Positions 1 to 8,088 are shown, counted from the stretch's first letter. The stretch: DNA of 64,000 nucleotides from Rhizobiaceae bacterium MnEN-MB40S (GCA_024343425.1 BRLC01000010.1:1-64000), one strand, 5' to 3'. Translations and numbers: made by a program. The notes: generated from the letters alone by a model not told the origin.

Positions 1-680
1 GGATTGCCGACGATCCGCGAAAGGGTCTCGAGAAAGGCAGATGCCGCCGCGCCATTGATCGGGCGATGATCGAAAGACAGGCTCACCGGCAGAACATGGC
101 CAATGCCGAGTTGGCCATATGCCGCGACGGGTGCCTGCCTAATCGCACCGACCGCGAGGATGGCGACCTGCGGCAACGGCACGACAGGCGTTGCGAACAG
201 GACCGACGGAAAGCCGGCCACGCTGCTCAGCGTGAAAGTCGCGCCTCTGGTTTCGGCAAGCTGGAGCTTCCCGCTCCGGGCGCGGCCGGCAAGGTCGCGT
301 GCACAGGCCGCCACCTCGTCCAGAGAAAGTGTATCTGCGGCGCGGATGACCGGCACGATCAGATCGCCGTCATCGGTCGCGACCGCGAGCCCTATATTGG
401 CGGAGCGAAAGCATTTGAGATCCGATCCGTCGAAATGGGCATTGAGCGACGGGTGCCGCTTCAGAGCAACCGCCAGACATTTCACCAGAAGATGGGTTGG
501 AGTTATCCGGTCGAGACCGCGGCTTCTCCGGTCCCTGTTTCGTTCATCCTGGAACTCCACCAGACCGTCAGCCGGGAATTCACCGTGAACCGTAACGCCG
601 GCGGACTCCTGAACCATGCGCAGCATGTTTCGGCTGGCCATCCGCTGCATCGGACTGAGCTGGCGAATTTCGTAATCCAA
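1..680 (-). CDS. 2-oxo acid dehydrogenase E2-type acyltransferase, catalytic domain only (3' end cut by window)
   Basis: Read on the minus strand from a TTG at 680, 226 codons are open to the window edge. The start is set by GGAGGAAATC directly before the TTG and an in-frame TAA just upstream of that. The product matches the CoA-dependent acyltransferase domain of E2 subunits: near the cut end it carries SFDHRPING, the DHR motif whose His is the catalytic base in this family. The reading begins at once with the catalytic fold (LSPMQRMASRNM), so the usual N-terminal lipoyl and E3-binding domains are absent. It is divergent from the TRAP operon, with two palindromes in between, so the two units are probably co-regulated. 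A separate lipoyl protein may lie outside the window. Family call is good; the substrate is unknown. Confidence 0.82.
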   Translation of the reverse strand, partial: MDYEIRQLSPMQRMASRNMLRMVQESAGVTVHGEFPADGLVEFQDERNRDRRSRGLDRITPTHLLVKCLAVALKRHPSLNAHFDGSDLKCFRSANIGLAVATDDGDLIVPVIRAADTLSLDEVAACARDLAGRARSGKLQLAETRGATFTLSSVAGFPSVLFATPVVPLPQVAILAVGAIRQAPVAAYGQLGIGHVLPVSLSFDHRPINGAAASAFLETLSRIVGN

Positions 681-692
681 GATTTCCTCCCG

Positions 693-711
693 TTAGTAAC
701 ATTTGTTACAA
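693..711. promoter_or_regulatory. Candidate operator, copy 1 (GTAACATTTGTTAC)
   Basis: GTAACA-TT-TGTTAC is an inverted repeat at 696-709 within TTAGTAACATTTGTTACAAA. It sits 16 bp upstream of the TTG start of the E2-like gene on the minus strand, overlapping where its promoter should lie. The same sequence recurs 88 bp away at 784-797. Palindromes of this size with A/T flanks fit a dimeric winged-helix repressor; the MarR gene at 3704-4153 is the nearest candidate. Confidence 0.6.
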
Positions 712-780
712 ATATATTGCTGCCAGTCAATATGAAAGCTGCATGTGCACGTTCGAAAAATTAGTGGTGACAAAAGTATG

Positions 781-800
781 TTAGTAACATATGTTACATA
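781..800. promoter_or_regulatory. Candidate operator, copy 2 (perfect palindrome GTAACATATGTTAC)
   Basis: GTAACATATGTTAC at 784-797 is a perfect 14-bp palindrome 43 bp before the dctP-type start codon. Together with the copy at 696-709 it gives the shared consensus TTAGTAACATNTGTTACANA. One site lies by each divergent gene, as expected if one regulator controls both directions. Confidence 0.62.
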
Positions 801-840
801 TTGATCGTCGCACTTCTCACCACGATCAGGGAGGAACATC

Positions 841-1839
841 ATGAAAATTCAACACATGTTGGCAGCTATCGGGCTGTCCGCAGTCATGGGACTGTTGGCA
901 TTGGCGCCGGTCTCTGCACAGGACACCGTCAAACTCACGCTGGGCCATGTTGCCCCGCCGCAAACCACCTATCACCAGGCTGCAGAACGCTTCGCCGACA
1001 ATCTCAAGGAGCTTTCCGGCGGCACAATGACCATGGAGATTATCCCGGGCGGAGCGCTGGGCAGTCCTCCGGAAATGTGGGTTCAGACGCGGACCAACTC
1101 GCTGGATATCCATCTGATCGATATAGGCGCCATTATCATGATGAAAGAAGGCGCCCCCTTCCTCGTCACCTGGGCACCGTTCCTGTTCAAGGATCAAGCG
1201 CAGTTCCACCGGTTTCTGGACTCCGACAAGTTCAAGGAGATGATGGCTGACGTCCAGGAAAAGACCGGGGTGGTCTATGCCGGGTTCGTAGGCGACCGTC
1301 CGCCCCGCGCCGTGTCGACAAAGAGCACGCCGGTCAAGACACCGGCGGACCTGAAGGGCTTGAAGATACGGACACCGGGTCACCCCTTCATCATCCAGGC
1401 CTTCGAAAGCTGGGGCGCCACCGCAACGCCGCTCAAGGCATCCGAATTGGTGCTCGCACTCAAGACAGGTCTCGTCGACGGCCAGGACAACGGCGTTATC
1501 GATTTCGTCGGAGCGGGCTATTACGAGGATCAGGCGAATTACACGCCGATAGACTATCTGCGTTCGGGCGTCGGCGTATTCTTCTCGCCACAGGCCTGGA
1601 CCAACCTCTCCGAGGAGCAGCAAGGCTGGGTCCTCGAAGCCGCAAGCAAAGCCGGTGAAGACGGAAAGGCCATCTACGAACAGCAGATGAAAGATGCCTA
1701 TGCCAAGCTGGAAGAGCTCGGCGTGACTGTCGCCGAACCTGACAGGGACGCATTCATGGAAGCAGTCTCGGGCATGATCAGCGGTCTCGACGGCAAAGCC
1801 TGGCCGGCCGGTCTCTACGACGAACTGCATAATATGTGA
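841..1839 (+). CDS. TRAP transporter periplasmic solute-binding protein (DctP family)
   Basis: This 332-residue protein is the extracytoplasmic receptor of a TRAP transporter, which drives secondary uptake of organic acids with an ion gradient. A signal peptide covers residues 1-26 (hydrophobic core, then PVSA before QD). The family-typical KGLKIRTPG segment contains Arg177, the position that in characterised DctP proteins pairs with the substrate carboxylate. GGAGG lies just before the ATG. It is the first gene of dctPQM, followed after 88 bp by the small permease, with a stem-loop in the gap. The neighbouring E2-type acyltransferase hints at an oxo- or hydroxy-acid ligand, but the ligand cannot be read from sequence. 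Confidence 0.92.
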   Translation: MKIQHMLAAIGLSAVMGLLALAPVSAQDTVKLTLGHVAPPQTTYHQAAERFADNLKELSGGTMTMEIIPGGALGSPPEMWVQTRTNSLDIHLIDIGAIIMMKEGAPFLVTWAPFLFKDQAQFHRFLDSDKFKEMMADVQEKTGVVYAGFVGDRPPRAVSTKSTPVKTPADLKGLKIRTPGHPFIIQAFESWGATATPLKASELVLALKTGLVDGQDNGVIDFVGAGYYEDQANYTPIDYLRSGVGVFFSPQAWTNLSEEQQGWVLEAASKAGEDGKAIYEQQMKDAYAKLEELGVTVAEPDRDAFMEAVSGMISGLDGKAWPAGLYDELHNM

Positions 1840-1858
1840 CAGGTGATCCTCCCGGGAT

Positions 1859-1901
1859 GCCGGCAGGCGGTCGTTTGCAGAAAGCAGCCGATCCTGCCGG
1901 C
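1859..1901 (+). other. Intergenic stem-loop between dctP-like and dctQ-like genes
   Basis: GCCGGCAGG (1859-1867) and CCTGCCGGC (1893-1901) form a perfect 9-bp inverted repeat with a 25-nt loop and no U-run. A hairpin directly after a binding-protein gene and before its permease genes is a common way to keep receptor mRNA more abundant than permease mRNA, by stabilising the upstream 3' end or causing partial termination. Confidence 0.55.
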
Positions 1902-1927
1902 TGCGAAACTTTAACGAGACAGGTGAG

Positions 1928-2407
1928 ATGGCAAAACGGTTTCACAGCCTGCTGACAAAGGCACTCTCGATCGTGCTTGCGGCACTGCTCCTGGCCATGA
2001 CCCTGCTGGAGATCGTTCAGGTCATCATGCGATACTTTGCCGGTTCGGGTTTCGTCTGGACCGGCGATGTCACGGTGATCCTGATGCAATCGCTCGCCTG
2101 GATCGGCGCACCTGCCCTCTGGCTGATGCGCGGCCATATCGCCGTCGAACTGGTTTCGGGTAGCGGAAAGCCGTCTCTGCTGGCGCCGGTCATCGATACG
2201 GGCATCGTGATCGGCGGCCTGGCGCTTCTCTATTACGGTCAGGATGCGCTCGCTGCCTTCGCCAATATCGACATCCCGTCGCTCGGCATGACCGGCGACA
2301 TTAAATACTATCCGATGATGGCCGGCGCATTTCTGATCGTTGTTGCCGGGCTTCTCAATCTCGTGACCGGAAGCGATACTTCTCCGGCTCCGGACCAGCT
2401 TTCATGA
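1928..2407 (+). CDS. TRAP transporter small permease (DctQ family)
   Basis: A 159-residue inner-membrane protein with four hydrophobic segments (about 14-35, 48-65, 90-110 and 127-147), the normal size and topology for DctQ. The segment between the second and third helices (WIGAPALWLMRGHIAVELV) resembles the conserved DctQ core. It partners the large permease encoded directly downstream, with which it overlaps by four bases (ATGA), so the two are translationally coupled. Its role is structural or stabilising for the DctM translocation channel. Confidence 0.9.
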   Translation: MAKRFHSLLTKALSIVLAALLLAMTLLEIVQVIMRYFAGSGFVWTGDVTVILMQSLAWIGAPALWLMRGHIAVELVSGSGKPSLLAPVIDTGIVIGGLALLYYGQDALAAFANIDIPSLGMTGDIKYYPMMAGAFLIVVAGLLNLVTGSDTSPAPDQLS

Positions 2408-3681
2408 TCGCCGAACTTGCGACTCTGTTCGGCGTCATGCTGGTCGCCATTCTGACAGGCGTTCCGGTCTTTTTTTCAATGGCCATCGGAGTCGTCGTCT
2501 TTGCCGTCGCCTTCGCGCCGCTGATGTCGCCGCTGGTCGTCGTGCAAACCTTCCAGCAGGGACTCGACAACCAGGCCTTCACTGCCATTCCCTATTTCTT
2601 CCTGGCCGGCACGATCATGAATGTCGGCGGTATGAGCGCACGGCTGCTGAGACTTGCCCGCGCCATGATCGCTCATATCAGGGGCGGTCTTTCTCATGCC
2701 AACATCGCGGCCAGTATCGTGTTCGCCGGCATTTCGGGATCGGCTGTGGCGGATGCCGCTGCCGTCGGCTCGGTCATGATTCCGGCCATGAGACGGGACG
2801 GGTACAGCCCCTCTTATGCGGCAGCGGTGACCGCTGCTTCAGCAACCATCGGGCTCGTGATACCGCCCTCCATACCGATGGTGATCTTTGCGCTCTTTAC
2901 CGGCGCGTCCGTGGGTTCGCTGTTCCTCGCCGGTATCGTTCCCGGCCTCCTCATGGGGGTATTCCTGCTGGCCGCCTCATACATCATTGCCCGCAGGCGG
3001 CGCTATCCGGCTTCGAAATGGCAGGGGATCGGTGAACTCATTGCCGCCTTCCGCGCCAGTTTTCTGGCACTGCTCATGCCGATTCTGGTGATTGTCGGGC
3101 TTGTCGGCGGTTTTGCCACGACATCGGAGATCGGCGCCGTGGCCGCTCTCTATGCGACGATCGTCAGTACCTTGATCTACCGGGAAGCCAATCTGAAACA
3201 ACTCTTCCGGGGTGTCGTGCAGGCGGCCCTCGACGCTGCTCGCGTGCTGATCATCATCGGCGTTTCAGGCGCCTTCATCTGGATCGTCGCCCGGCTCAGC
3301 GTGGCAAACAATCTCGCACTATTCCTGCTGGACATGCAGTTCGGCCCGACCACCATCCTCGCGCTGATCGCGCTTGGCCTCATCATCGCCGGCACAATAC
3401 TCGAACCGGTGACGATCCTCGTCGTACTTGTACCGATGCTGGTGCCGGCTGCACTGGCAAGCGGCATTGATATTACGCATCTCGGCATCGTCGTCGTCCT
3501 TTCGACGTCGATCGGGCTGATCACGCCTCCGGTCGGGATCCTGCTTTACATCACCGCTGCCCAGGCGCAGGCGCCGGCGCTCCAAGTGGTACGGGAGACG
3601 ATGCCGTTTCTACTCGCACTCCTTGTCCTGCTGACCACGATTGTCCTCGTTCCCGCCGTTACACTATGGTTGCCCGGTTGA
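2404..3681 (+). CDS. TRAP transporter large permease (DctM family)
   Basis: A 425-residue, strongly hydrophobic protein with about 12 membrane spans, the ion-coupled translocation subunit of the TRAP system. Family features are visible: GISGSAVADAAAVGSVMIPAM around residues 110-130, ATIGLVIPPSIPMVIFA soon after, and ISLITPPVGI-like text (TSIGLITPPVGILLYI) in the C-terminal half; these repeated PP loops are typical of DctM and the wider ion-transporter superfamily. The start overlaps the dctQ-type stop. Length is normal for the family. Confidence 0.93.
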   Translation: MIAELATLFGVMLVAILTGVPVFFSMAIGVVVFAVAFAPLMSPLVVVQTFQQGLDNQAFTAIPYFFLAGTIMNVGGMSARLLRLARAMIAHIRGGLSHANIAASIVFAGISGSAVADAAAVGSVMIPAMRRDGYSPSYAAAVTAASATIGLVIPPSIPMVIFALFTGASVGSLFLAGIVPGLLMGVFLLAASYIIARRRRYPASKWQGIGELIAAFRASFLALLMPILVIVGLVGGFATTSEIGAVAALYATIVSTLIYREANLKQLFRGVVQAALDAARVLIIIGVSGAFIWIVARLSVANNLALFLLDMQFGPTTILALIALGLIIAGTILEPVTILVVLVPMLVPAALASGIDITHLGIVVVLSTSIGLITPPVGILLYITAAQAQAPALQVVRETMPFLLALLVLLTTIVLVPAVTLWLPG

Positions 3682-3703
3682 TTCACTATCCGAACGCAAA
3701 TCT

Positions 3704-4153
3704 ATGACCGCAAATCATCCCTCCGAACCCCGTCGGGACATACGCCTTCGCGATACGGTTGCCTACCGCCTCATCCTGACGATGAACCGGATGGTCAAGC
3801 CATTCATGGAGGAGCACAGCAGGCGGCTGAAGCTGACCCTGTCGGAATGGCGCGTGATCAATGCACTTGCCGCCAGTCCGATGAGCTCCGGAGAGGAAAT
3901 CGCGCGATCGCTCAACATGGAGAAGATGACCGTCAGCCGGTCCCTGCGCAGCCTCGAAAAGGCAAAAAGGGTTTCGCATCGCAAGGATCCGGAGAATCTC
4001 AAACGCAACCAATGGCAATTGACGGATCAGGGATGGGATCTTTTCGATACCTTGGCCCCGACTGCCCTAGAGCACCAGGACAATTTTCTCTCCAGGCTGA
4101 CGGCCAGGGAACGGGAGACGCTGTCCCGCCTCCTCGGCAAGCTTGTCGAGTGA
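3704..4153 (+). CDS. MarR family transcriptional regulator
   Basis: A 149-residue winged-helix protein. Residues about 35-110 hold the MarR fold: LTLSEWRVINALAASP, the recognition-helix region SGEEIARSLNMEKMTVSRSLRSLEKAK, and a basic beta-wing (RKDPENLKRNQWQLTDQG). I chose the ATG at 3704 because the longer in-frame start at 3641 would lie inside the dctM-like gene. It follows that gene by 22 bp on the same strand, so it is probably co-transcribed. It is the natural candidate for the repressor that reads the GTAACA-N2-TGTTAC sites at 696 and 784. The ligand may be the TRAP substrate or a CoA derivative of it. Confidence 0.88.
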   Translation: MTANHPSEPRRDIRLRDTVAYRLILTMNRMVKPFMEEHSRRLKLTLSEWRVINALAASPMSSGEEIARSLNMEKMTVSRSLRSLEKAKRVSHRKDPENLKRNQWQLTDQGWDLFDTLAPTALEHQDNFLSRLTARERETLSRLLGKLVE

Positions 4154-4162
4154 CGACGTCAG

Positions 4163-4665
4163 CTATTCGCCTTTTGTCGTGTGCTCCAGTGTCAGCCCCT
4201 TTGCGGTCCGCGGAGTGAAACCTTTCCAATAGGTGTGCTCGGGTTTCTCGGTCCCGTCGTCATTGAGCGCGACCACACCGTCGCCGGAGTTCTCGACCAC
4301 GTCCAGATAGGTGACCGATTCGCTGTCACACTTCAGGTACTCACCGAAGAAGGCGGTGACGAAGTGCTAGGTGATGTTGTTCATCCGTACGGTTTCCCAG
4401 ACAGCGTCCGCGTAGTGCTCGATGGGAACGAAATCGAGATGCTCCTACGGTTCCCAGGATTCGGCCGGAGCCTGCATCGGCGCGGCCGCATTGTGGTCGG
4501 CGAACTGGAAGGTAAGCAGATACCGATCCGTGTTGACCGCGCCTTCGAAGATCGCCCGGGTTCCTTTTTCATAGCCGGAGACATCGTCGTCGCTGCCGGC
4601 GATAAACAGCATGGGAAGGCGTATTCCGGCGAGCCCCTCCGCATCCCAGAACCCCGTATTCATGC
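4163..4665 (-). pseudogene. Decayed 3' part of an alpha/beta hydrolase gene (copy of 9712-11025)
   Basis: Read on the minus strand this segment matches the last ~165 codons of the intact hydrolase at 9712-11025, from [13 protein letters not shown] to LEHTTKGE-stop, at high DNA and protein similarity. It holds the acid region ([17 protein letters not shown]) and the His region ([10 protein letters not shown]) but lacks the whole N-terminal half with the nucleophile. Two in-frame TAG codons break it: where the intact copy has Ser344 (TCG) and Gln370 (CAG). The homology ends abruptly near 4665. It is a non-functional remnant. Confidence 0.85.
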
Positions 4666-5126
4666 TCCATGTCTGCGACATAGATGGAACGTCTTGAACG
4701 GGCCAGGATACTGACATTCGCTGAAGTCTGATCGGAGGTCCACTCCGGGTCGAAAGCCGAAGCGCACTTGACGGATGAAAATGGCACTTTTTCGCCGTTG
4801 AGCCGGTGACACAATTGGAACAGCGGGAAGTATTTTGGATGTCCGCTTTGAGTTCCACTCGGTCAGAAACCGGACAGTCCGGACACGGCCCCAATTCTGT
4901 CGTTTATTCAATATGCAGCGAACGCCTGCTTCCCGTCCTTTTTCTGGTCCGCTGCAATGTCCAAGACGAACGATATAGGCGGGAAAGCATATGGTACCCG
5001 AAGAAGACACCATCCTGACATTTTTTTCGATACCACCTAGTAGAGTATCCAACCGTCATGTGGTTACTATGTGGTTACTTTCTCAAAATCACACAATCGG
5101 AAAATCATATAACTAATTGAAATAAT
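4666..5126. other. Gene-free stretch beside tRNA-Arg, with an 11-bp tandem repeat
   Basis: No convincing coding region is present here. Short open frames exist but none shows family motifs or a ribosome binding site. Base composition is lower in GC than the neighbouring genes, especially 5000-5126. ATGTGGTTACT occurs twice in direct tandem at 5058-5068 and 5069-5079, about 50 bp from the 3' end of the tRNA gene. Together with the truncated pseudogene next to it, this resembles the residue of a past insertion or deletion at the tRNA; no integrase fragment was identified. Confidence 0.45.
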
Positions 5127-5203
<77 letters not shown>

Positions 5204-5233
5204 GCAAGGGCCGCTTCGGCTCCACGGTGCATA

Positions 5234-5262
5234 AACCAAGTCACTGCGCTCCGCAATGTCAA
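5234..5262 (-). promoter_or_regulatory. Possible promoter of tRNA-Arg
   Basis: On the minus strand TTGACA at 5262-5257 is a perfect -35 hexamer. The -10 is poor: TTGGTT at 17-bp spacing, or TTTATG slightly further on. The position about 30-60 bp upstream of the mature tRNA 5' end is appropriate. Confidence 0.4.
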
Positions 5263-5432
5263 AATGGCCGGCGCGCAACGCCCGCCGCGGAAACGCTCCG
5301 CCGGGCGGTCTCGAATATCGCCGTGTGAGCGCAAGGAAGCTGATGCCGGCCACGCGGCTTTCCTGTATAGTCCGGCGCCGGATGTTTCAGCCGGCAATTT
5401 CAAGCCGGGCTGATTGTACGGAACCCGCCGCC

Positions 5433-6140
5433 ATGACCTCATTGCCAACCGACATAGTGGCCGAAACCACGCCGCGCCTTCAGGACCGCCCCGACTGGCT
5501 CTATCTGCTGCGCGAATTCGACGCGCTCTACCGGCACGGCTCCTCCGGCGGAAGCCGGCTGATCCGCTCCCACCGCAGGCGCGTGCGCGACACGCTTTCC
5601 CACATCATCGACGCCAATCCTGAAATTGCCCCGCGCGGACCCGAGACCAAGCCGGTGGCGGCCCACTTGCCGCGAGCGCTTGATCTGGGCGAACGGGGCG
5701 TCATGGCAGGCATGTCCCGCGCTCTTTCCAGGGTGGCGCATGCCCTGACCTGGGAATACGGCTATGAGAAGCCGCCCAAAACGCTGGCGCAGAAATACGC
5801 CTACTGCGAAATTCTCGGTCCCCGGGGCCCGGTTCGCTCCGAGCGGCTTGTGCTCGGCTTCGTGCTGTTTGCGCCGAAAACCACCTACCCCCAGCACAGC
5901 CACAACGAAATCGAGGAGAGCTACATTTCGGTCTCAGGCGCCTGGTCCGAAAACGACGCCGCCGTGCATGCGCCCGGATCGCTCATCCTCAACCGGCCCG
6001 GTCAGGAACACCGGATCACCACAGCCGATCTCGATCCCTGCCTTCTGGCCTATGCGTGGATCGGCCCGGAGGCGCGATTGAATGCGCCGGAGATGAAGTT
6101 CAGCGCACGCCGCAAATCGCGTTTGAGCCAGGGCATATGA
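5433..6140 (+). CDS. Cupin-fold protein of the DMSP lyase (DddL/DddQ-like) type
   Basis: A 235-residue protein whose C-terminal half is a metal-binding cupin: H155-S-H157 followed by E161/E162 and Y164, with the last metal-ligand-type His at H193 (RPGQEHRI). This His-X-His...Glu-X-Tyr...His layout and the flanking text (LGFVLFAPKTTYPQHSH, PGSLILNRPG) resemble the DMSP lyase cupins, which cleave dimethylsulfoniopropionate to dimethylsulfide and acrylate. The N-terminal half is helical, as in that family. I chose ATG 5433; an upstream in-frame ATG would run across the tRNA promoter. No acrylate genes are adjacent. Other cupin lyases or isomerases remain possible, so family assignment is likely but substrate is inferred. 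Confidence 0.62.
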   Translation: MTSLPTDIVAETTPRLQDRPDWLYLLREFDALYRHGSSGGSRLIRSHRRRVRDTLSHIIDANPEIAPRGPETKPVAAHLPRALDLGERGVMAGMSRALSRVAHALTWEYGYEKPPKTLAQKYAYCEILGPRGPVRSERLVLGFVLFAPKTTYPQHSHNEIEESYISVSGAWSENDAAVHAPGSLILNRPGQEHRITTADLDPCLLAYAWIGPEARLNAPEMKFSARRKSRLSQGI

Positions 6141-6201
6141 GCGACGGCGAAGATCGGCGCCGGTTTGCCAACCCGTTTGTCGCGACCGCTCGTCTCCGCC
6201 G

Positions 6202-6849
6202 TCACCCGCCTCTGCGATAGGCGTTTCGGATTTCGAGCATGACGCGCTTTTGCAGATCCGACTGGTTGACGATGTTCCAGTGACTGGATTTTTCGAGCGT
6301 GGGCAGGTTGCGAATGTCGACATTGACGATCTCGCCGTCAAACCCGGGTCCAGGCGAGAAGCTGCCCGGATTGTCCTTGTTCCCGGACGCCTTGAAATTC
6401 ACGAAACGGCGCACGCCCTTGGGCACTGTCGTGGCGTAGAGGGGGTCGAGCGTGATGACGAGATCAACGGGAATGCCGGCCTCGGTCAGATCATTGGCCA
6501 TGGCGATGACAACGCTTGCGCCGAGCGAATGACCGACGAGAATGATCGGCTTTGCACGGCCTTTCGCACGAGCCGCCTTGATCTGCGCCAGCGTCTTGTC
6601 CTTCGCCGACCAGCTGACGGCCTTTGCCGGCACGCCCTTGCTGTTGAGATCGGACGCCATCTCGTTGATGCCGGTCGAGAAGACTCCGTTGAAGCCGCCA
6701 CGATACATGTAAATCTGCGCGCTCGACGCCGCTGGGGTAATCGCAAGCGCCTGCTCGATCGACTGGCCGTCGTTGATCGTTGTGCATGCGACAAGCGCAG
6801 GAAAACCCGCCATGACCGCGATCAGGACGGCGCAATACGCAAATCTCAT
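6202..6849 (-). CDS. Lipoprotein alpha/beta hydrolase (lipase-like)
   Basis: A 215-residue protein with a lipoprotein signal: hydrophobic N-terminus ending in LVAC with Cys22 as the lipidated residue. It carries the nucleophile elbow GHSLG with Ser108, a candidate acid Asp135 in ITLDPLY and a candidate His190 in SSHWNIV, in the right order for a catalytic triad. It probably acts on an ester or thioester at the cell envelope. Substrate is unknown. Its 3' end faces the cupin gene convergently, so the two are not an operon. Confidence 0.75.
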   Translation of the reverse strand: MRFAYCAVLIAVMAGFPALVACTTINDGQSIEQALAITPAASSAQIYMYRGGFNGVFSTGINEMASDLNSKGVPAKAVSWSAKDKTLAQIKAARAKGRAKPIILVGHSLGASVVIAMANDLTEAGIPVDLVITLDPLYATTVPKGVRRFVNFKASGNKDNPGSFSPGPGFDGEIVNVDIRNLPTLEKSSHWNIVNQSDLQKRVMLEIRNAYRRGG

Positions 6850-7108
6850 AATGTCGGTTCCCTAGTCGCCTTGGGTCAGGCGCACTCTCGCAAACTTCAC
6901 CGGCGAGGAAAAGCCGAAATGCCGACAATATGTTAATGATTTCCTTCCGAACGTGAAGGAGCGCTGCGCCCTGGCGACTTCGCGATACAGTGGACTGTAA
7001 ACAAGACTGATTTTCGCAGGTTGCGGAAAATACAACAACAGTATTAATTGCCAATGCGGGCTACGCGTGCTTGACACGCCGCGCTATTGCACAATTCAGG
7101 AGGGTTTT

Positions 7109-7477
7109 ATGCCACACAAATTCAAGATCGTTTCACGCAAGAACGACCAGTACGGCGTGCAGTTTCTGTACAATTCGGAAATCATGGTCTGGTCCGAAAG
7201 CTACAAGGGCAAGTCCAGCGCCACGAACTGCATCGAATCGATCAAGAAGAACGCGCCGGGCGCCGCCGTGGTGGATTTGACCAAGGACGACAAGGGATCT
7301 GGCTACCGTTTCGAGATCGTGGAAAGCAAAAACGGTCAATATTTCGTCCGCTTCGTGGCGTCGAACGGTGAGACGATGGTTATTTCCGAAACCTATACCG
7401 ACAAGCGAAACGCCGTAAATTGCGCCACAAGCGTGGCGAAGAACGCGCCAGCCGCCGCGGTCGAAGACGACAGCTGA
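7109..7477 (+). CDS. DUF1508 (YegP-like) protein with two tandem domains
   Basis: A 122-residue soluble protein made of two copies of the ~50-residue DUF1508 unit: FKIVSRKNDQYGVQFLY...SATNCIESIKKNAPGA at about 4-57 and FEIVESKNGQYFVRFVA...NAVNCATSVAKNAPAA at about 68-117. The strong ribosome site CAGGAGGG before ATG 7109 decides the start over an upstream in-frame alternative. The family is widespread, fold known, biochemical role not established. It stands alone between convergent neighbours. Confidence 0.88.
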   Translation: MPHKFKIVSRKNDQYGVQFLYNSEIMVWSESYKGKSSATNCIESIKKNAPGAAVVDLTKDDKGSGYRFEIVESKNGQYFVRFVASNGETMVISETYTDKRNAVNCATSVAKNAPAAAVEDDS

Positions 7478-7495
7478 CGACCGGCGAGGCCGACG

Positions 7496-8023
7496 TCAAT
7501 CGGGGACAGCGATCCGTCGTCCGGTGACGCTAAATTCGTCCCTGCCGTCCTCCATCTGAACAGCGTCAAACGGATTTCCGGAGAGCGGCGTGTGACGCAC
7601 GACCGCTTTGCCTTCGAAGACGTCCTGGCGCGCGTCGTAGGTCGCTTCGAGATCGAGCCGTTTGATCTTCGCCTGCGGATCGTGGGGCGTGGAGAACGTG
7701 AAGTCGATAATCACGGCCTTGATCGAGGCAAATCCGTCCTCGGCGCCGATGCATTTCCAGGCGCCGCCGCCACCCGTAAAGGGCTGCTGTCCGTAAAGCC
7801 CGACCTGCGCGGAATCCGTGAAGAAGGCGTGGCCGCCATTGGTCAGCGAAAGAACCATGCGGCCAAGCCGTTCCTCGCCATCGTCTTCCTCCACGCGCAA
7901 AAGCAGGTAACTGTCGACGGCGTCGATGCAAGCCGACAGATCAAGGTCATCCTGAGCGATCGCGGCGCTGGTCGCCGTCACCGAAGCGAACAGAATGGCG
8001 GCAATCCTGAAAATTCTCGTCAT
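7496..8023 (-). CDS. Secreted protein of unknown function, paralogue of the upstream gene
   Basis: A 175-residue protein with a signal peptide (residues 1-22, ...TSAAIAQ). I do not recognise the family. It shares with the gene directly upstream (8089-8631) the same layout and a central block GGHAFFTDSAQVGLYGQQPFT, then a Cys near a GAW/GVW-K/E-C motif, then a segment AKIKRLDLEATYD. The product is mostly beta-strand-like and probably periplasmic. ATG 8023 is chosen because the longer frame gives no signal peptide at its N-terminus. The pair arose by tandem duplication. Confidence 0.7.
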   Translation of the reverse strand: MTRIFRIAAILFASVTATSAAIAQDDLDLSACIDAVDSYLLLRVEEDDGEERLGRMVLSLTNGGHAFFTDSAQVGLYGQQPFTGGGGAWKCIGAEDGFASIKAVIIDFTFSTPHDPQAKIKRLDLEATYDARQDVFEGKAVVRHTPLSGNPFDAVQMEDGRDEFSVTGRRIAVPD

Positions 8024-8088
8024 CTCTCGTCTCCCATCGAACCAAACTCCAATACCGCCTCCGGGGAAGCCAGGCGGCGACACGGATC

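Noticed and set aside
826-1830. A 334-codon minus-strand open frame.
   Set aside because: Antisense to the DctP-family gene, which has a signal peptide, ribosome site and family motifs.
4445-5052. Minus-strand frames extending the hydrolase pseudogene upstream.
   Set aside because: Resemblance to the intact hydrolase stops near 4665; text beyond that matches nothing recognisable and has no ribosome site.
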